Shown here piece by piece: positions 27,351 through 41,460 of a DNA stretch of 64,000 bases. The stretch comes from Chrysomallon squamiferum (Eukaryota > Mollusca > Gastropoda > Neomphalida > Peltospiridae): NCBI GenBank assembly GCA_012295275.1, contig CM022670.1, positions 32,575,938-32,639,937 on the forward strand, read 5' to 3'. The notes beneath the pieces were generated by a model. The model was not told the DNA's origin and made no database searches. It was given only the letters and a program-made list of their open reading frames with translations. The translations under genes and the position numbers were made by a program. Numbering within the stretch: the stretch's first letter is position 1; each line of letters starts with the position of its first letter.

Positions 27351-27465
27351 CTTAGAATTAATTCTCTTCAATGTACCCACTGGGCTATTTCCTGTTCCTG
27401 TTGCTCATTTATCAAATACTGTGCTTTCCTGTTCATATGAAGGTTCATATAAAAAAAAACCCACT
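27351..27465 (+). mobile_element. partial copy of the 59034 SINE family
   Basis: TTCTCTTCAATG, GGGCTATTTCCTGTTCCTG, TTATCAAATACTGTGCTTTC and TGAAGGTTCATATAAAA align in order with 59088-59175. The tRNA-like head and the 3' body are missing or unrecognisable. Confidence 0.65.
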
Positions 27466-27549
27466 TTACTGTTAATAATAAAAAAAAGATCAGAATGTCA
27501 CATTGCAGAGAAAACAAAAACAAAAAAACAACAGCAATTAAGTAAATAA

Positions 27550-27725
27550 TAACAGCTTATTTGACTAAGGCTACGTTTATCAAATCGGCAGTTGGAATCA
27601 TGCCTCGATGACTTGTAATTAGATTGAGGCGTGCTGTTCAGTGTCTTCACAGTATTTAGCGTTTAATTAAATGATGTTGCTGACAAATGTGTTGATCGAA
27701 TCATGAGCCTCACTAGACACAATCA
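27550..27725. other. candidate conserved non-coding element
   Basis: A block free of simple repeats, with six CpGs in an otherwise CpG-poor intron (ACGTTT, ATCGGC, CTCGATG, GGCGTG, AGCGTT, GATCGAAT). It also has homeodomain-type TAATTAG and TTTAATTAAATG sites. No frame is open across it. Enhancer function is inference from texture alone. Confidence 0.3.
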
Positions 27726-28046
27726 TATTATTTCTATAACTGCAAACTAAGAATGTTGTTTTGTTTTGTTAATGTGGACAAAATATATGTGACCTTTATA
27801 AAGAACAGAGGAATGGCTGAGTTCTCTGTTCAGGCCAGACAAGCTGAAGACTTGTGTATTCTTATATTTGTACATACACAGATGTATATATACACACAAA
27901 TGTATATGTGAGGATGTATCTCTGTATAAGTTTGCATGTGTGTATTCATGTACTTACAAATGCATACACATACACACACATATAGACATAAAACATATAT
28001 ATACATACACATACATATTTATAACCACGTGCTTCCATATATACAT

Positions 28047-28050
<4 letters not shown>

Positions 28051-28102
<52 letters not shown>
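28051..28102. repeat. (AG)26 microsatellite
   Basis: A pure AG run of 52 bases is embedded in ATACAC-type simple sequence from about 27870 to 28190. Confidence 0.97.
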
Positions 28103-28108
<6 letters not shown>

Positions 28109-28732
28109 ACTCTTACACACATAAATACACACATGTATACAAACAAACATCAATTCAAAAACATTCAGAGAAACACATATTTACATACACATTTTCATTC
28201 ATTTTTCACTACAGCTATTGACTTCATAACCAACACAACTGTTTCTCTATAAAACTAGTTGTTGCTTGGCAGAAATTGCCCTTGCTCTTCTTGTAATAGC
28301 TGGAGTCCTCATTTTTTAAAATTTTCTTTAAAATTCTGTTGAACAAGATTATATCATACTTCATTTTGTCATTTAGCTTCTGCATACTAAGGTGTTCTTT
28401 TCAAATCCCCCTTTTGTAATACACACCCTCAAACTCATACAAAACATACTCACAAACATAACCACAGACACCAACTAACACACATACACACTACACACAA
28501 CAGCAAAACACAAACTTATGGAAACATCCACATATCAACAGAAACCACACGTACAGACAACAAAACCCACACACATACATATCACACAAACACACACATG
28601 CACACACAACACATACAGACGTGTCCCATAATTTATTATTTACAACACTGTCAGCTCATTGTGTTCGGTTCAGACAATTCTGCAGCATTAGCCAGTGCTG
28701 TTCTACTTGTGTGTCGTTTAACCATACTCTGT

Positions 28733-28778
28733 TTGCTCCATGCTGTGTTTGCTCCATGCTGTGTTTGCTCCTTGCTGT
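28733..28778. repeat. 16-bp tandem repeat, nearly 3 copies
   Basis: TTTGCTCCATGCTGTG is repeated twice, with a third copy differing at one base. A 92-codon open frame over it is not supported by anything else. Confidence 0.8.
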
Positions 28779-29058
28779 TGTGTAAGGACAGTTTCCATCC
28801 ACAGGTAGTTAATACAATTCTTGATTACATGTTACTATGGAAACTTGGCAGTGAGAAAAAGCAGATGGAGTGTTAACAGTGAGATAGAGATACCAGTCAG
28901 TTGACTGGGGTTTGCTCTGGGTGTGTGTCGTATTCTTTCTGTCTTTCCTCTAACCTTGCTGGTTATGTGGCACAGCATGAAGGTATTTTACAAGTAAGCA
29001 TTTTTTTCAAATTTATTATTTTTTTTAATTTATTTTAGTAGTATTATTTTTGTCATTG

Positions 29059-29089
<31 letters not shown>

Positions 29090-32000
29090 CATTGTCTTGT
29101 ATGTTATATTGTTATGTTTTTAATATTGTATTTTTTACCTTCTTTCTAAAAGTATTGTTATTATTTTTAAAAATGTTACAGTATTATCATATACATACAT
29201 GCTAATTTAAAAAAAAAAAAAAAAAAAAGAACGTCCTACATTTTATATTTTTTTAATAATTTTAAAAGCTATGTCCTAACTGGATTTTAAAGGGTGTAGC
29301 CATCATTTTAGAAAGGTGGTGGGGGACTATCATTAGATTGCTTATAACTCTCAATAATTTCATTACATAAATTAAAAAAATAATAATAATAAATAATAAT
29401 CATCCAATGGTTGCACACAATGCTGTTTTAATAAGTTTTATAATCTTTACAAAAACAGAACTTTGCTGCAATCATCTGAAAAAACAACAGTTTGTTACGT
29501 TTCAGTTTTCTGACATGACATTTCATTCTGATAACTTAAATGTTGTTTTTGTGTAGACGAGATGCTGGTAATTGCATCTTTTAAGATTACTAGTAATTAT
29601 GTTGACCAAATGGAAAATGTTGATTGTGCGATGAATATTCTAAGTATGCAATTAGCAAAGATTCAGAAGTTATGTATTACTAATAGCAATGGAGTTATGA
29701 GAGCCATTTTGAAAGCCTGCAATAACATATTTCTATGCATGTGTTATGTAAGAAACGAAATATACTTAGAAAAGAAGAACAGATATAAATGAAGGTTATT
29801 TCTCTTTTATTTTCAGTTTTGTTTTGAATTTAAGTTAAAATATCTTACAGAATAATTTTTATCTTCTAATAATTTTTACTGTTACAAAAATCTTCTTTTC
29901 TCTCTCTCTCTCAAGTATCTGTCAGTTGATGTTTTTCAATTCCATATCACTTTATTTATTTTAAATTTTAATTTATATGGTTTTTACCCAAAGTACAAGT
30001 CATGATAAACAAATTAACAAAAAGTAAAAGAAATAAACAAACAAATAAACCAATAAATAAATAGATACCCTCTGTCCAAAAAAAGCTCAAACCTAGAGAT
30101 ATTTTCCAGTTTACAAAAGATTTTTTGACAGGGACAGCTGGTTAGCAGAAATAATTGTTCATTATTCTCCAACCTATTAAATTAAGTGGAATTTTGTGTT
30201 AATGTTTCTGCCATCTAACTTCAGTTTATATTGCCACGGTTACCAGCAAGTTTGGTAAAGATGTTGTTCCAATTACTGAAATATTTTCGCTTGGTTAAAA
30301 CAGTGAAATTCATTATTTTTGTCTTATTTACACCTGGGAAATGTGTGAGAAAGTTAAATTTAAGATTATTCTAAATTTACTTCCAAAGAATGATTAGAAT
30401 TATTTTTTATAATTATCAGTGATTTGATAAGAAAAACAAAGAATGCTTGACAAAATTATATTTTCCTTGTTAAAATTTATCTCAGTTTACTGGGATATTT
30501 TAAATTTAAAATTTAGAAATGGTTAGATATCTAAAACTTTTATATAATTAACAAGAATATAAATAGAAAATATTTAATCCATTTATACAATCAAAATCAC
30601 TTCAAACAGTAGCAGAATTGCAAATCCAATAACAACACTGAAATAAATAAATAAGTAAATAAATAAATTATAAATAAATAAATAAATAATAAAAAATAAA
30701 TAATTAGCATATATCTGTGTTATATATCAAATCACTACTTAAAGCTTATGTTATCCAAGTTTGTGAAGTATGTTTGTCAGATGACACTTTTACTCATTAT
30801 TGATCAAGCTACTGTTAACGACCCTAGTCAAGCCAACAATCAGACTAAAGTAACAGCAAAGTATTGGCAAGTGTTTCAGACTCCATAAATAGTATTATTA
30901 TCACCTTTTGAAATCTTCCACACCTGATGCAGGTATATCTAACATGGCTTCAAAACGTTTATCAATAATCTTTAATTTAGTTCAGTTGACAGGTCCTGTA
31001 TTTTTACTAAATATAATGGATATTGCAAAGCAGAAGTTCCGTCTTATTCTTCACACCATCAAAAGGGACTGAATTGCTTAATTTTCTTTCATTTTGTTAA
31101 ATACAAAGGTTGGGTTCAGTTTATTAGATTTGACTGATAGTGAATAAACCTGAATATGTCTGAATTTTTTTCAATTTCCTTAAAATAACAAGAAATGCTG
31201 AAGTCAGAATTTTTCTCACTTCATTGTATGTAATAGATAATGTATAAATTTACATACTTGGTCATCTTCAATCATATAAATGTAACTGAGAATGCCTAAG
31301 CTGCAGAGCCTTAGTTCATAAAATAATAATAAAAGTAGTAATAATACCAATAGTAGTAGGAATAATAGTAATATTTAACTTCATTAACTACAAGAGATGT
31401 TACAGACTGAGGTTGTTAGTTAACTTCAGTTCATTAAATACAGATTTAATTCTAAGATCTTGCCAGGCATGCAAGATATGTTTATAGATTTGTCGCTTTC
31501 ACATACTGTATTTGGAAAATGTGAATGCAAGACCACGCTTAGATTTGAATTTTGTTTAAATACTGTGTTAAGTAGTAACAAATTGTTTACATTAGAGTTG
31601 CATTTTATTGCATTTAGTTTTAACTACTTTAAATTTAAAGTATGTGTATAAAATTTATATCTTCTATTCTTTTTTTTTAAAATTATATTATAAAATTATT
31701 GAAATATTTCATTTATTTATTTATTTTAAATAAGCTTTAAACATTTGTTTTGATATACCTAGCTCTTGTGGTGTGGTGTTTTCTTCCTACATGGAAACGT
31801 TTAGTTAACTTATATTTTGAAAGCAATGGTAATCTGCATTCCTGCATTAATGTGAAATTAATCACGATACATCTGTTAAATGTCAGTATTCTTAACCAAC
31901 ATTTCAGAAAAAAACATTATTAAGCTAACTGCCATTAAAAAGTGAATGTTGACTAAGCTATTAATCATTATATATTTTTTATTATTGTGAAAAATATCAC

Positions 32001-32114
32001 CCTAAACTCTATATACATGAGATACCAGTAAATAAACAAAATATGAAAAGCAGATACAGAGTTGATTCTGCATTTGATATGGGTATGTGAGTACATAAAA
32101 CCCTCACATGCATG

Positions 32115-32115
<1 letters not shown>

Positions 32116-32156
<41 letters not shown>
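32116..32156. repeat. CA microsatellite
   Basis: About 40 bases of pure CA repeat, flanked by GCATGCATA and ATGAACATCCACACACAT. Confidence 0.95.
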
Positions 32157-32158
<2 letters not shown>

Positions 32159-33335
32159 AACATCCACACACATATAAATACATAAATAGGTAAACAAATT
32201 TATCTACAAACGGTGCATACATTGATCTATTTCATTATGCAAATATAAGCTACATCTGAAGCAACACATTCTAAGGAATTCATTTAAGCAGCCACAGAAC
32301 TTACAAACCCACACACATATACGAACATAAATTTATTCATGCATAAATAGTAATTTACTCAAGTACACACACACATATACACAAACAAACACACATGTTA
32401 TGTATTCAGACCATTGTGCTTAAATACTGAAAAAGACTTATATTTACATTATAACAAAAACACACAATAACGTTTGAAGAAAACAAAGAAAAATTTAATG
32501 TACAGGTCAAGCAATCAACCACCTTTTATTTGTTTCAATAGAATATTGATTCATAACAGGGTTTTTTATTCTTCTCTCTGTTCAACTTGGCCCACCTGAA
32601 TCATTTCTGTTTGCTGCAATTGATCAGAAAATCAATGGTCAATATTAGTTTTCACTTTGTGTTACATGCTGCTTTACTAGAATTGCTTTGTACTGGACAC
32701 AGTAAGTTGATGTATATATCTATATACAGTTCCATTTTTCAAAAATTAAACCAATTATGTGTATGTATGTGTGTGTGTGTGGGTATAAATATACAAGCAC
32801 ACCCCAAATATTTCAGAAATGCACACATACATACACATATATGCATAATGCTTTTTCATTATTATGCATTATTTATTATTAAATTTATTACTAAAACCAT
32901 ACAGATTACACAAAAGTTACTAATAATTTTTAAATGTATTAGAAACATTTTACAAACAATATTATTAATCCATAATATTGTTAACTTTCAGTACCATTTT
33001 ATCATAAAGGTTAAGCTATATATATACAATGTAGCACATATTAATCATTTTACTAAATGTGTTTTTAATTGTGACAGAAATACACTGTATTAATATGTAT
33101 AGGTGATTAGCAATCTCACTATCTCCACATGTTAGGTCACATTTTAATTGTCTTTTTACATAAATAACATAATCTGTGACATCTATACTATAGACACTGT
33201 TATAACACTATAATTAAGGGGAGATATAGAGAGCACTGATGCAGGAGAAATTAGGATCATAAAGAGGTAATTTTAAATGGCTTATCTGATTACCATAGAT
33301 ATTATAGTTTATAAATGTTATATTTGTATGTTTGA

Positions 33336-33350
33336 ACACACGCACACACA

Positions 33351-33410
<60 letters not shown>
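33336..33410. repeat. CA microsatellite, 75 bp
   Basis: A long CA run with two early interruptions (CG, AA). It is one of the longest in the window. ORFs of His-Thr repeats across it are artefacts. Confidence 0.97.
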
Positions 33411-33413
<3 letters not shown>

Positions 33414-35989
33414 CATGCATACATATGTTCATACACATTGTCTCATACATCCATACATAGAAATATCCATGAATAACATAAACTCATTCCCATATATGCA
33501 ACACACACAGACACATTTACATACAGACAGATATATATAATGACGCATACATTCAAACATAAACACATGAAATAAAAAGAAAAAAGAAAATAAAGTGGAA
33601 AATATATTTATTTTGCACTTTTTTGTCTTCATATTTTTTTGGTAAAAAAATTAAAATGTTTCTTTATGCAGTTGTAACTTTATCTGCATTTAGAATCATT
33701 CAAAACATTTAGAAGGTTTTATGTTTCAAATTGTTTTTTTCAGCCATTTGAAATGAAAACAAATCTTTAACAAATAGTTTAAAAACTTGTTGGATATCTT
33801 GTTGTAATAAAAATAAATTTTAAATGTTAATGATTTTCTATTGATTTTCCATTTATTGAGGTTTAGATGTGAAAAACAAAACCTTTTTTTTTAATTGTTT
33901 TGTTTTTTTCTAAATTTTATTATATTGTATTATGTTGTGTGTGTGTCTGTGTGTTTTATATTTGGTTTTTGGTATTCTTAACCATGCAAAATTGATTTTA
34001 AACATTTTTTTCAAATTAATATTTGACTTTCAGTCAAAGATCAGATGAATTTCATTGTTTAAATCAAATAATTAAATACTACTATGCTAGTCAGTCATTT
34101 CAAACAGAATTTTATTTCAACTGTTTTTTGTCACTAATTATGATTTAATATTCATTAACATTTCCAAAGAAAACGACAGTTGACAGAAATTATCAAAACA
34201 TAAACCCCATTATAAATTTATCAAAAGATGTATTAAAATTGATAATTTTTAAAAATCCATAAAAGTTATATCTATAAAAGTGAATATCTAACATCAAAGT
34301 GACACAATCGAGAAAACTAGACTTCATTAACAACAGGTTACCAAATTTCAATAAAACATTAAACTGAAAGAACTGTCTATAGACCTCATTATAAATGTTA
34401 TCAAAATTTCAATAAATTATTAAATTGACAAGATTTTTACAAAGTTATAAATTTGTGCATCTTTGTTAACACTAATCTGTGTTTTAAACAACCCCATTAA
34501 ATAAGTAGAAAATAATCATAACACAGAAGAGTTATTAATCTATAAATTTAGTAATGTGACAACTGTGCATTTGTAATAAATCTCTTATTCCACTGCAGGT
34601 AATAATTATTCATTGTATGTCACAGTCATGTATATGATATCTGCATATTGTACAGATAACTGGAACTGATGAATATGGCTTTGTTCACTAAGCTAAATTA
34701 TCTGAGAGATACTAGATTAGATTTGTCTTTGTTGAGAAACAGAACTGAATGTGTGTGTATTGGAAAATGTGTTGGAATGTGTCAACTTGTTAAAAATGAT
34801 GCATGAGGAGTTTGGAGGTTTGTTATTTGTTGTTTATATATTTATTTATTTATTTATTATTATTACTCCTGTATTTACAGTTTGATATTTTCATAAAGTA
34901 TTGCTAGTTTGATTAAATCTGCTGTGAATGTTTTTCAAGAATGCATAAATGAAATGCAAAACAGCCAACAACCTTTTATATAAAACAAAAACCACTGTTA
35001 AATAACAACAGCATCATGACTGTTTAAGTAATATTATTATGAGTAAATGGTAAAATCATACATGGTAAAATTCTTTTTGAACATAACTATTAAAAAATTG
35101 TATTTACATATTTATTTATTTATTTACAGATAAAGATTATCAATATGGCATCCTATTGCTGTTCAGTTGTATTCACAATGTGGATTTACAATTGTTCAAA
35201 CTGGCAACATTTTTTAATCATTTATATCTGTACTCTGATCTCAGTTCTGAGATTTTAAAACCATTGATTGGGAATGTTTAAAACTTCTGGCTAATACATT
35301 TGGTGTTAACTGTCATTACATCTGACTCTAAAATGAAATGATGATAGGTTTATTGCTGAATTAAATGTTTTCAGTATATATATCTGGTGACTTGTAAAAG
35401 ATATTTTGTAAAAAAAAAAAGCTTAGTAAGACTGAGCCATTGATGACTCAAAACAACAATTTATATTATAATTAGCACTGAAAATGTTGTATAATAACAT
35501 TAGGATAAGTGATTAAACTCATTTTAAAACATTTAGTTACTTATTTTTAAATTAGGTAGAACCTTTGTATTTTAATATTCTATTTAGTAAATGTATTAAT
35601 AATTTTTGTTGTTTTAAATATTATTGTGTGTTTTTTTTTAAATAAAAGCTTTTAATACATTTATAAAAAAAGAATGTTGAAATATAAATGTTCATTTATT
35701 AAAATATCTCAGACAGTGATATGTCTAATATACATCAGTACCTTTTTTTTTATTTACTTTTAAAAAAAATGGAAAACCAACATTTTATCAATTTATTTTG
35801 ATTTTCAAAATTCTTACGTTCTCATTACTAAACTATTTTCACTTTTGTCTTATAAATCTTTTCTTTTTTTAGATATATTTTCAATCTTTCAACTATAAAT
35901 CCACATTTAATTTTATTTCTACTGAACAACCTTTCATTCGAGTCTGATAAAATCCATGATTTGTGTTTGTGAATTTGCAAATTATGTAA

Positions 35990-36300
35990 ATTGAAGACAT
36001 TGAAAACAGAGACCTCAGCCCTGTTATTATGAGTAGGAGGACGGCAGGTCTCAAGTAACCTGTCTAAATTAGTGGTGTCATGGAGTTATTTCCCTTTTTC
36101 TGCTAGGGTTTCCTGTTTGCTGGAGAAATGACTGAAAGATTTTTAGCTGAAAATTGATCTGATGTGCTGCAGCTGGCTTCATGTTTAAAAACAAGCAACA
36201 ATAATTAGCTAATATAATGATGCACTTGACATGAAAGTGTAAATTAAGTGATCAAATGCAATTAAACTGACAATCTTGACTTGGATACTGACCTTGTGTG
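35990..36300. other. candidate conserved non-coding element
   Basis: About 300 bases with balanced composition and no tandem repeats (GGAGGACGGCAGGTCTCAAG, GCTGCAGCTGGCTTCATG, AATAATTAGCTAATATAATG). It is non-coding in all frames. Possible enhancer; no direct support. Confidence 0.25.
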
Positions 36301-37362
36301 TTCACTGAAAACACTTTCTACATGCAGACTGAATGTTCTCCAGTATTCTGTACTATGTTAACATATTGCAGATTTTCTTTACTTTTTTGTAAACAGTTCT
36401 TTAAGGCCTCTGGCTGTCTTTCCAAAATGGAAAAGTTGGAGAAAACAAAATAATTTTTCTGTTAATCTGCTAGGCCCTAATGTGTATAATGTCTAACAAG
36501 AAGCAGTAAAAATTAAAACAGAAATTAAAGTAAATGTGATTTATAATATATTTGCCTTGTTGTGACATTATGCAGGTAGATAAAATATTTTTTTGTCTGG
36601 TTAGTAGTAGTGAATTTTTTATTATTAATATTGTTTCTCTCTTAATAAAAACATGTAAAATAATTCTTCTAAATACTGACTGAAGATGTAATAATAATAA
36701 TAATAATAATAATAATTTCTTTGAAAATGTGAACTGTTTGTGGATAATGAAATTAAAAAGCTTCAAAACAATAAAACAAGGGTGTACTGAATATTGTTTA
36801 CAAAAATGTAAAGAGAAATTGAAATATAAAAAATCCTACATTTCAACTGCAAAATGATTTGAATTTTTTTTAATAGTGACCTTGTTTGTTTTTTTTAAAA
36901 GAATTTTACAATATTTATGAAGATGTATTGTAATTACTTCAAAACAGATATAAAAAAAACATTAAAAAAAAAACAAATTTTAAAAATAGAACCCCCCCAA
37001 AAAAAACACCAACATTACTTTTAATTTATATGCAGACACTGATTCCAAAGAAAATTCTGAATATTCAAATGAAATAATGCTTCAAAACTTGCTTTATTTT
37101 ATCAAGCAGAACATAAATATCAAAGTTAAAAAAAAAAAAAAAAAATAAAGTGGCATATACTAATAGTAAATTAATTTTAATTTTTTAATTTTTGTTTTAT
37201 TCTTAATTTACTTTTTATAGATATGACACTAAATATTAATATTATAGAGAAAGAGGAAATTATTACTTCACAAGATCTGGCTTGAGTCCATAAAACTTCA
37301 AACTGTTACTTAGTTCAGTAGAAAAAAAACCTTGTGGCATATATAATTAGAGAACACAATTT

Positions 37363-37393
<31 letters not shown>

Positions 37394-37789
37394 AGAATAG
37401 AAAGCCAAAGTAGAAGGCGTTCTTAATAATAAATTAGTGTGTTAATCTTATTACCCTCTGTGATATAGAGTTCTGCATTTTTGAGTATCTTGTAAACAAA
37501 AACAAGAAAGTTAAATGGCAGAAATGCCAGAAGAAAATTTAATCATGTTGATTTTCGTTCTCTGTTTTCAAGGCATACCAAGGTGAATATACAAAATGAT
37601 AATTTAATTGGTTACAAATGGCTCACCTCTCTTTCACTTTCACTTACTGTTAGTCAAAAGTGACAGGAAGCTACAAGTTTTCAGGGTTCGTTTCAAACAA
37701 CATAAACAAATTTAATATAGCTCTATGAATGCGATGTGTAACAGAACCATAAAACACTTAACTATCAGGATTGTTATAAGATCTGGCTG

Positions 37790-38025
37790 TTTAGTGTAAT
37801 GATGATTCAGGAGAAAAGATTTCTGCAATATCATGAATCGCTTTATTGATTAGCAGAAAGTATCTTTCTTATGAACCTTCCCATGGAACAGGAAAGCAGA
37901 TTCCAAAACCTTTGATAAGCCAGTTACAGAGATCTAGCTTAAGCAGGCATTAGCTCAAAGCACTGTGAAGAATTGATCCTGTGACTAATCATATTTTAGT
38001 CTAGCACTTCATGACCTAACTATAA
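37790..38025 (-). mobile_element. diverged reverse copy of the 59034 SINE family
   Basis: On the minus strand, AAGTGCTAGACTAAAATATG, AGTCACAGGATCAATTCTTC, CTGCTTTCCTGTTCCATGGG, AAGGTTCATAAGAAAGATAC and GCAGAAATCTTTTCTCC-GAATCATCATTACAC occur in the same order as the copy at 59034. Divergence is higher than between the other two copies. Confidence 0.65.
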
Positions 38026-38199
38026 CTTATTCCCACCTATCATAATTTATCAGTTAAATTCAAACTGACATGTATAATGTATTCATGCACTACATAAACT
38101 GAGTCACTGTTTCTTATATTGTCCACTGTACTGGCAAAGAATTAGTCACATACAGTAACCATACCACTAACTGAATCTATGCATTAAGACCAGTTATGA

Positions 38200-38570
38200 A
38201 AATATTAATATCCTATGGGTCATAGAATGCATGTCGCAGCAGTTCTGGAGAAGTCACTGTATCTGAAGCTAATGACATTTGACAAGTTATAAATAGCAAG
38301 ACACTGCTTCTTGAAATGCTCTTTTCAAATCTGTTTGCTTTTAACTTTTCAAAGTAACATGAAGGATATGTAACGTCTATTTTTGATCTTTGATGACTCA
38401 AAGTTACTGTATTTTTTGCCAATTCAAAATCTATTTTGTCTCTGACTTTTCAAGCAATGACTGTAAACCTATTTTATATTTTTAATAAATCAAAGTTACA
38501 GTATCTTTTATTCCAGTCAAATCTGTTTGAATCTGACTTTTCATGTTTTCAGAATCTGTAGACCTTTTTT
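38200..38570. repeat. degenerate tandem repeat, ~3 copies of a ~100-110 bp unit
   Basis: A phrase like ACTCAAAGTTACTGTATTTT followed by CAAATCTGTTT-AATCTGACTTTTCA recurs near 38270, 38395 and 38495. It lies next to the minus-strand SINE copy. Confidence 0.6.
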
Positions 38571-41339
38571 CTTCTTTTACTTCATTTCAAATTGATTTTT
38601 GTGGGGTTTTTTTAAGATCCTTAAATTGTTTTATTCATTACTGATTCACTAAAGAGACTAAAAGATTATTTTCCCCCTAAATTATTTTGACTATTTCCCA
38701 TTGCTTCATCTGCTCTGATTTATCAAAGGTTTTTAACATACTTTCCTGTTTATGGGAAAGTGCATGGAAAATATCTTACTGCTAACTGATAGTAGTGACT
38801 CATGGAAAAACAGTAGAAAGCTTCCAGTTTATATCAGACAAATAGCAATAGAAATAAAATGTATTTAGGTATCACTGATCACTATTTTTTCTTCTATGAT
38901 GTTCCCTTTTTTCTTATTCTCTTCTGCATTTAAGTTATTTCTATTTTTCCAAATATTAATAATTATGTCAAAATTTATTTCTTCTTTCATACATAACAGT
39001 AATTTTCATTATATTATAGTTCATCTTATTACCCTACAAAAATAACAAACAAATACTGTAGGTGGATTGGAGGTAGGAGCTTATGCACTTTATTTAATGC
39101 ATTTCATTCCTTTTTATCATAGAAAAAATTAAAAATTAAAATAATAATAATAAAAATCTTGGGGGAATAGTGTTAGTGTACTTTAGCATTTTTTCTTTAT
39201 TCCTGCGTGAATATTGTAAATTATTTAATAAAGATTGTTCAGTAAAGCTGAACAAACTGGCATCACACAGTACAGTGACTTTTGTCATCTTGTCATAGAA
39301 TTAATTTTCACAGTTGATAACCCCCCAAAAATTAAGAAAATAAAATGAAGAAGTACATCAGTGTATTTCAAAACACTTTACATTTTCCTGTTTTCTTTCT
39401 TTTTTATTAATTCTTCACCTTTTTTTTACTTTTTTCATTCTTTCACCTGTTCCTTCTTTCTGATTTTGTTTTATCATTCTTTGTCTTTTTCTTTCTATTT
39501 ATTCATTATTTTCCTTTCTTTCATTTTTTTTCTATTCTCATTTTTCTTTAATTTATTCTTTCTAATCTTTCTTTCTTTTTGCATTCATTCATCTATAAGT
39601 TTAACAAAACCAATAAAATATTAATAAATATTTGCAAGGTGTACAATAGAACTGTACTCAGACATCAGAACCAATTTCTGTTTAAATGAAAAAACCCTGC
39701 TGGCAGTATTGGCTGTGGTTTCACCTATTTTAGGTAGACCTGTTACATAATTACACAGTCTCATTACATCAGGAAGTAAAAGCATATTGTTTGCCCACAG
39801 AGCTAAATCAAAGGGAATTATTCCTCTTGGACAAAACATAATTTTAGTAATCAAAGCGCTTTTAATGTACAAAAATACAAAATACAAGAGGAAGTGTTTC
39901 TGAAGAAGATGGATAAAAATAAAACACTGATCATTCTGGTGGCCTACTTAGACATGTAAAACTGTTTTGTTATTTTTAAATCAACCTTCCACCCACATAA
40001 ATATTTAACTGGACAAATGTGTGTATGCTTCAGGATATATTACTTATAAAGTGTAAAATACATTTCTTTTGCAGTTCAGTAACACTAGAATTATTCAACA
40101 AAGCATCATAAAAAAAGTACATAATTTTCTAATATATATAAACATATAAATAAATATTTGTATATCTATGCACACAACATTTGTATCTAATTATGTGTTC
40201 ACCAATGTACCTACACTTCTCAAAAACTGCATCAACCAGTACCCATTTAAATCAGCCCAAGTTAAACACACACACACACACAGACACACTCACCACAGTG
40301 TATACACAAAAACAGATGTACCCAGAAAAACCCCACTACAAGATGATCCTACTATTAAAAGTACAAAATTAAATATTTGCAATAGAACTCCATATTTTGA
40401 ACTAAAAACTAAAAAGTAAAACAAATTTTACTCTGTGACTCATGTATGCAGTTGAGCCTTCAGTCAAAGAAACTGTGAAAATCATGTTTGTTTTGCACAC
40501 AGAATATCATCTCAAGGGACCATTAGTGGCTTGAACTGGCATAATGAGATATTTTGTTAATGGTCAAACAGTGGTCATTTGCTCATTTCCTTTTAAGCCA
40601 AGAACTCAACTAATATTTTGTTAGCAGCCATAGCAAAGATATTTGCTCATTTTTGTAAAGTTCAGAACTCCATTAATCACTGGTATAGAGTTAATGTCAA
40701 TAGACCAATAATATTACTGAAACGAAATATATTTAAGGCTTTTGTAAATATTTATATTCTTTTTGAGGTTGAATCCATATTTTATAATGTTCACCTAACA
40801 GTATTAAATTATTTTTTAATAAACTACTTAAAGTTAATTATAAAACTCTTACAGACTGCATGATAAATGGATATTTAAGTCAGATTAAAGTTTAGATTTT
40901 GACTAATTTTGAAATAGATATTTCTATTAAACAGTGAGTTGTATACATTATTTCACAATAACATTATTTCTACTAAACATGACAGTTCTGATTCATTTTT
41001 GAAAAATATCGAACTTGTTTTTTTTTTTTTTTTTTTTTTGTAATTCCGATTAGTATAATATCTGTGTTAAGAGGATTGTATGCTGAATCATTATACGTCT
41101 GGTTTCTGACCCCTTATAATACCATGACTAAACTAAAATATGGTATTGCATATATCTAATATTGTATATACATGTGGTACCGAAATTTACAAATTTTTAT
41201 TGATATATATAGTTACTGATCATGCTGTTAATGTGATATCTTACACAAGGCTTAAGCTCATACAGATTACAAGAAATATTTTAATTGTGCTTTCTCATAG
41301 GTAGGATATTTCCTTGTTGGGTTAGTGGGTGGAAGGGGA

Positions 41340-41460
41340 AATTACCTGGCATTGTGCTGATGACAAATTACTGTGTAACTCATCAGACCTCTAATGCTCT
41401 AAACACTGAACCATGAGTTCATCTCATGAAGTGTGAAATAATGTGATGCATCCTTCATTG
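41340..41460 (-). mobile_element. possible second tRNA-derived SINE remnant
   Basis: On the minus strand GAACTCATGGTTCAGTGTTT then AGAGCATTAGAGGTCTGATG resembles the start of a tRNA-like gene (A-box type TGG-T-AGTG-TTAGAGCA). The B box is not convincing and no matching copy is present in the window. Confidence 0.4.

Noticed and set aside
29562-29792. 76-codon plus-strand frame (MLVIASFKITSNYVDQM start)
   Set aside because: AT-rich, no homology recognised, no donor or acceptor that would link it to PDE4. Could be checked by conservation.
32587-33093. Longest open frame of the window, 168 codons
   Set aside because: Translation is Ile/Phe/Tyr/His-rich from AT and CA repeat sequence with no domain; typical chance frame.
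40618-40863. 81-codon plus-strand frame with hydrophobic C-terminus
   Set aside because: No family resemblance; AT-rich chance frame in intron.
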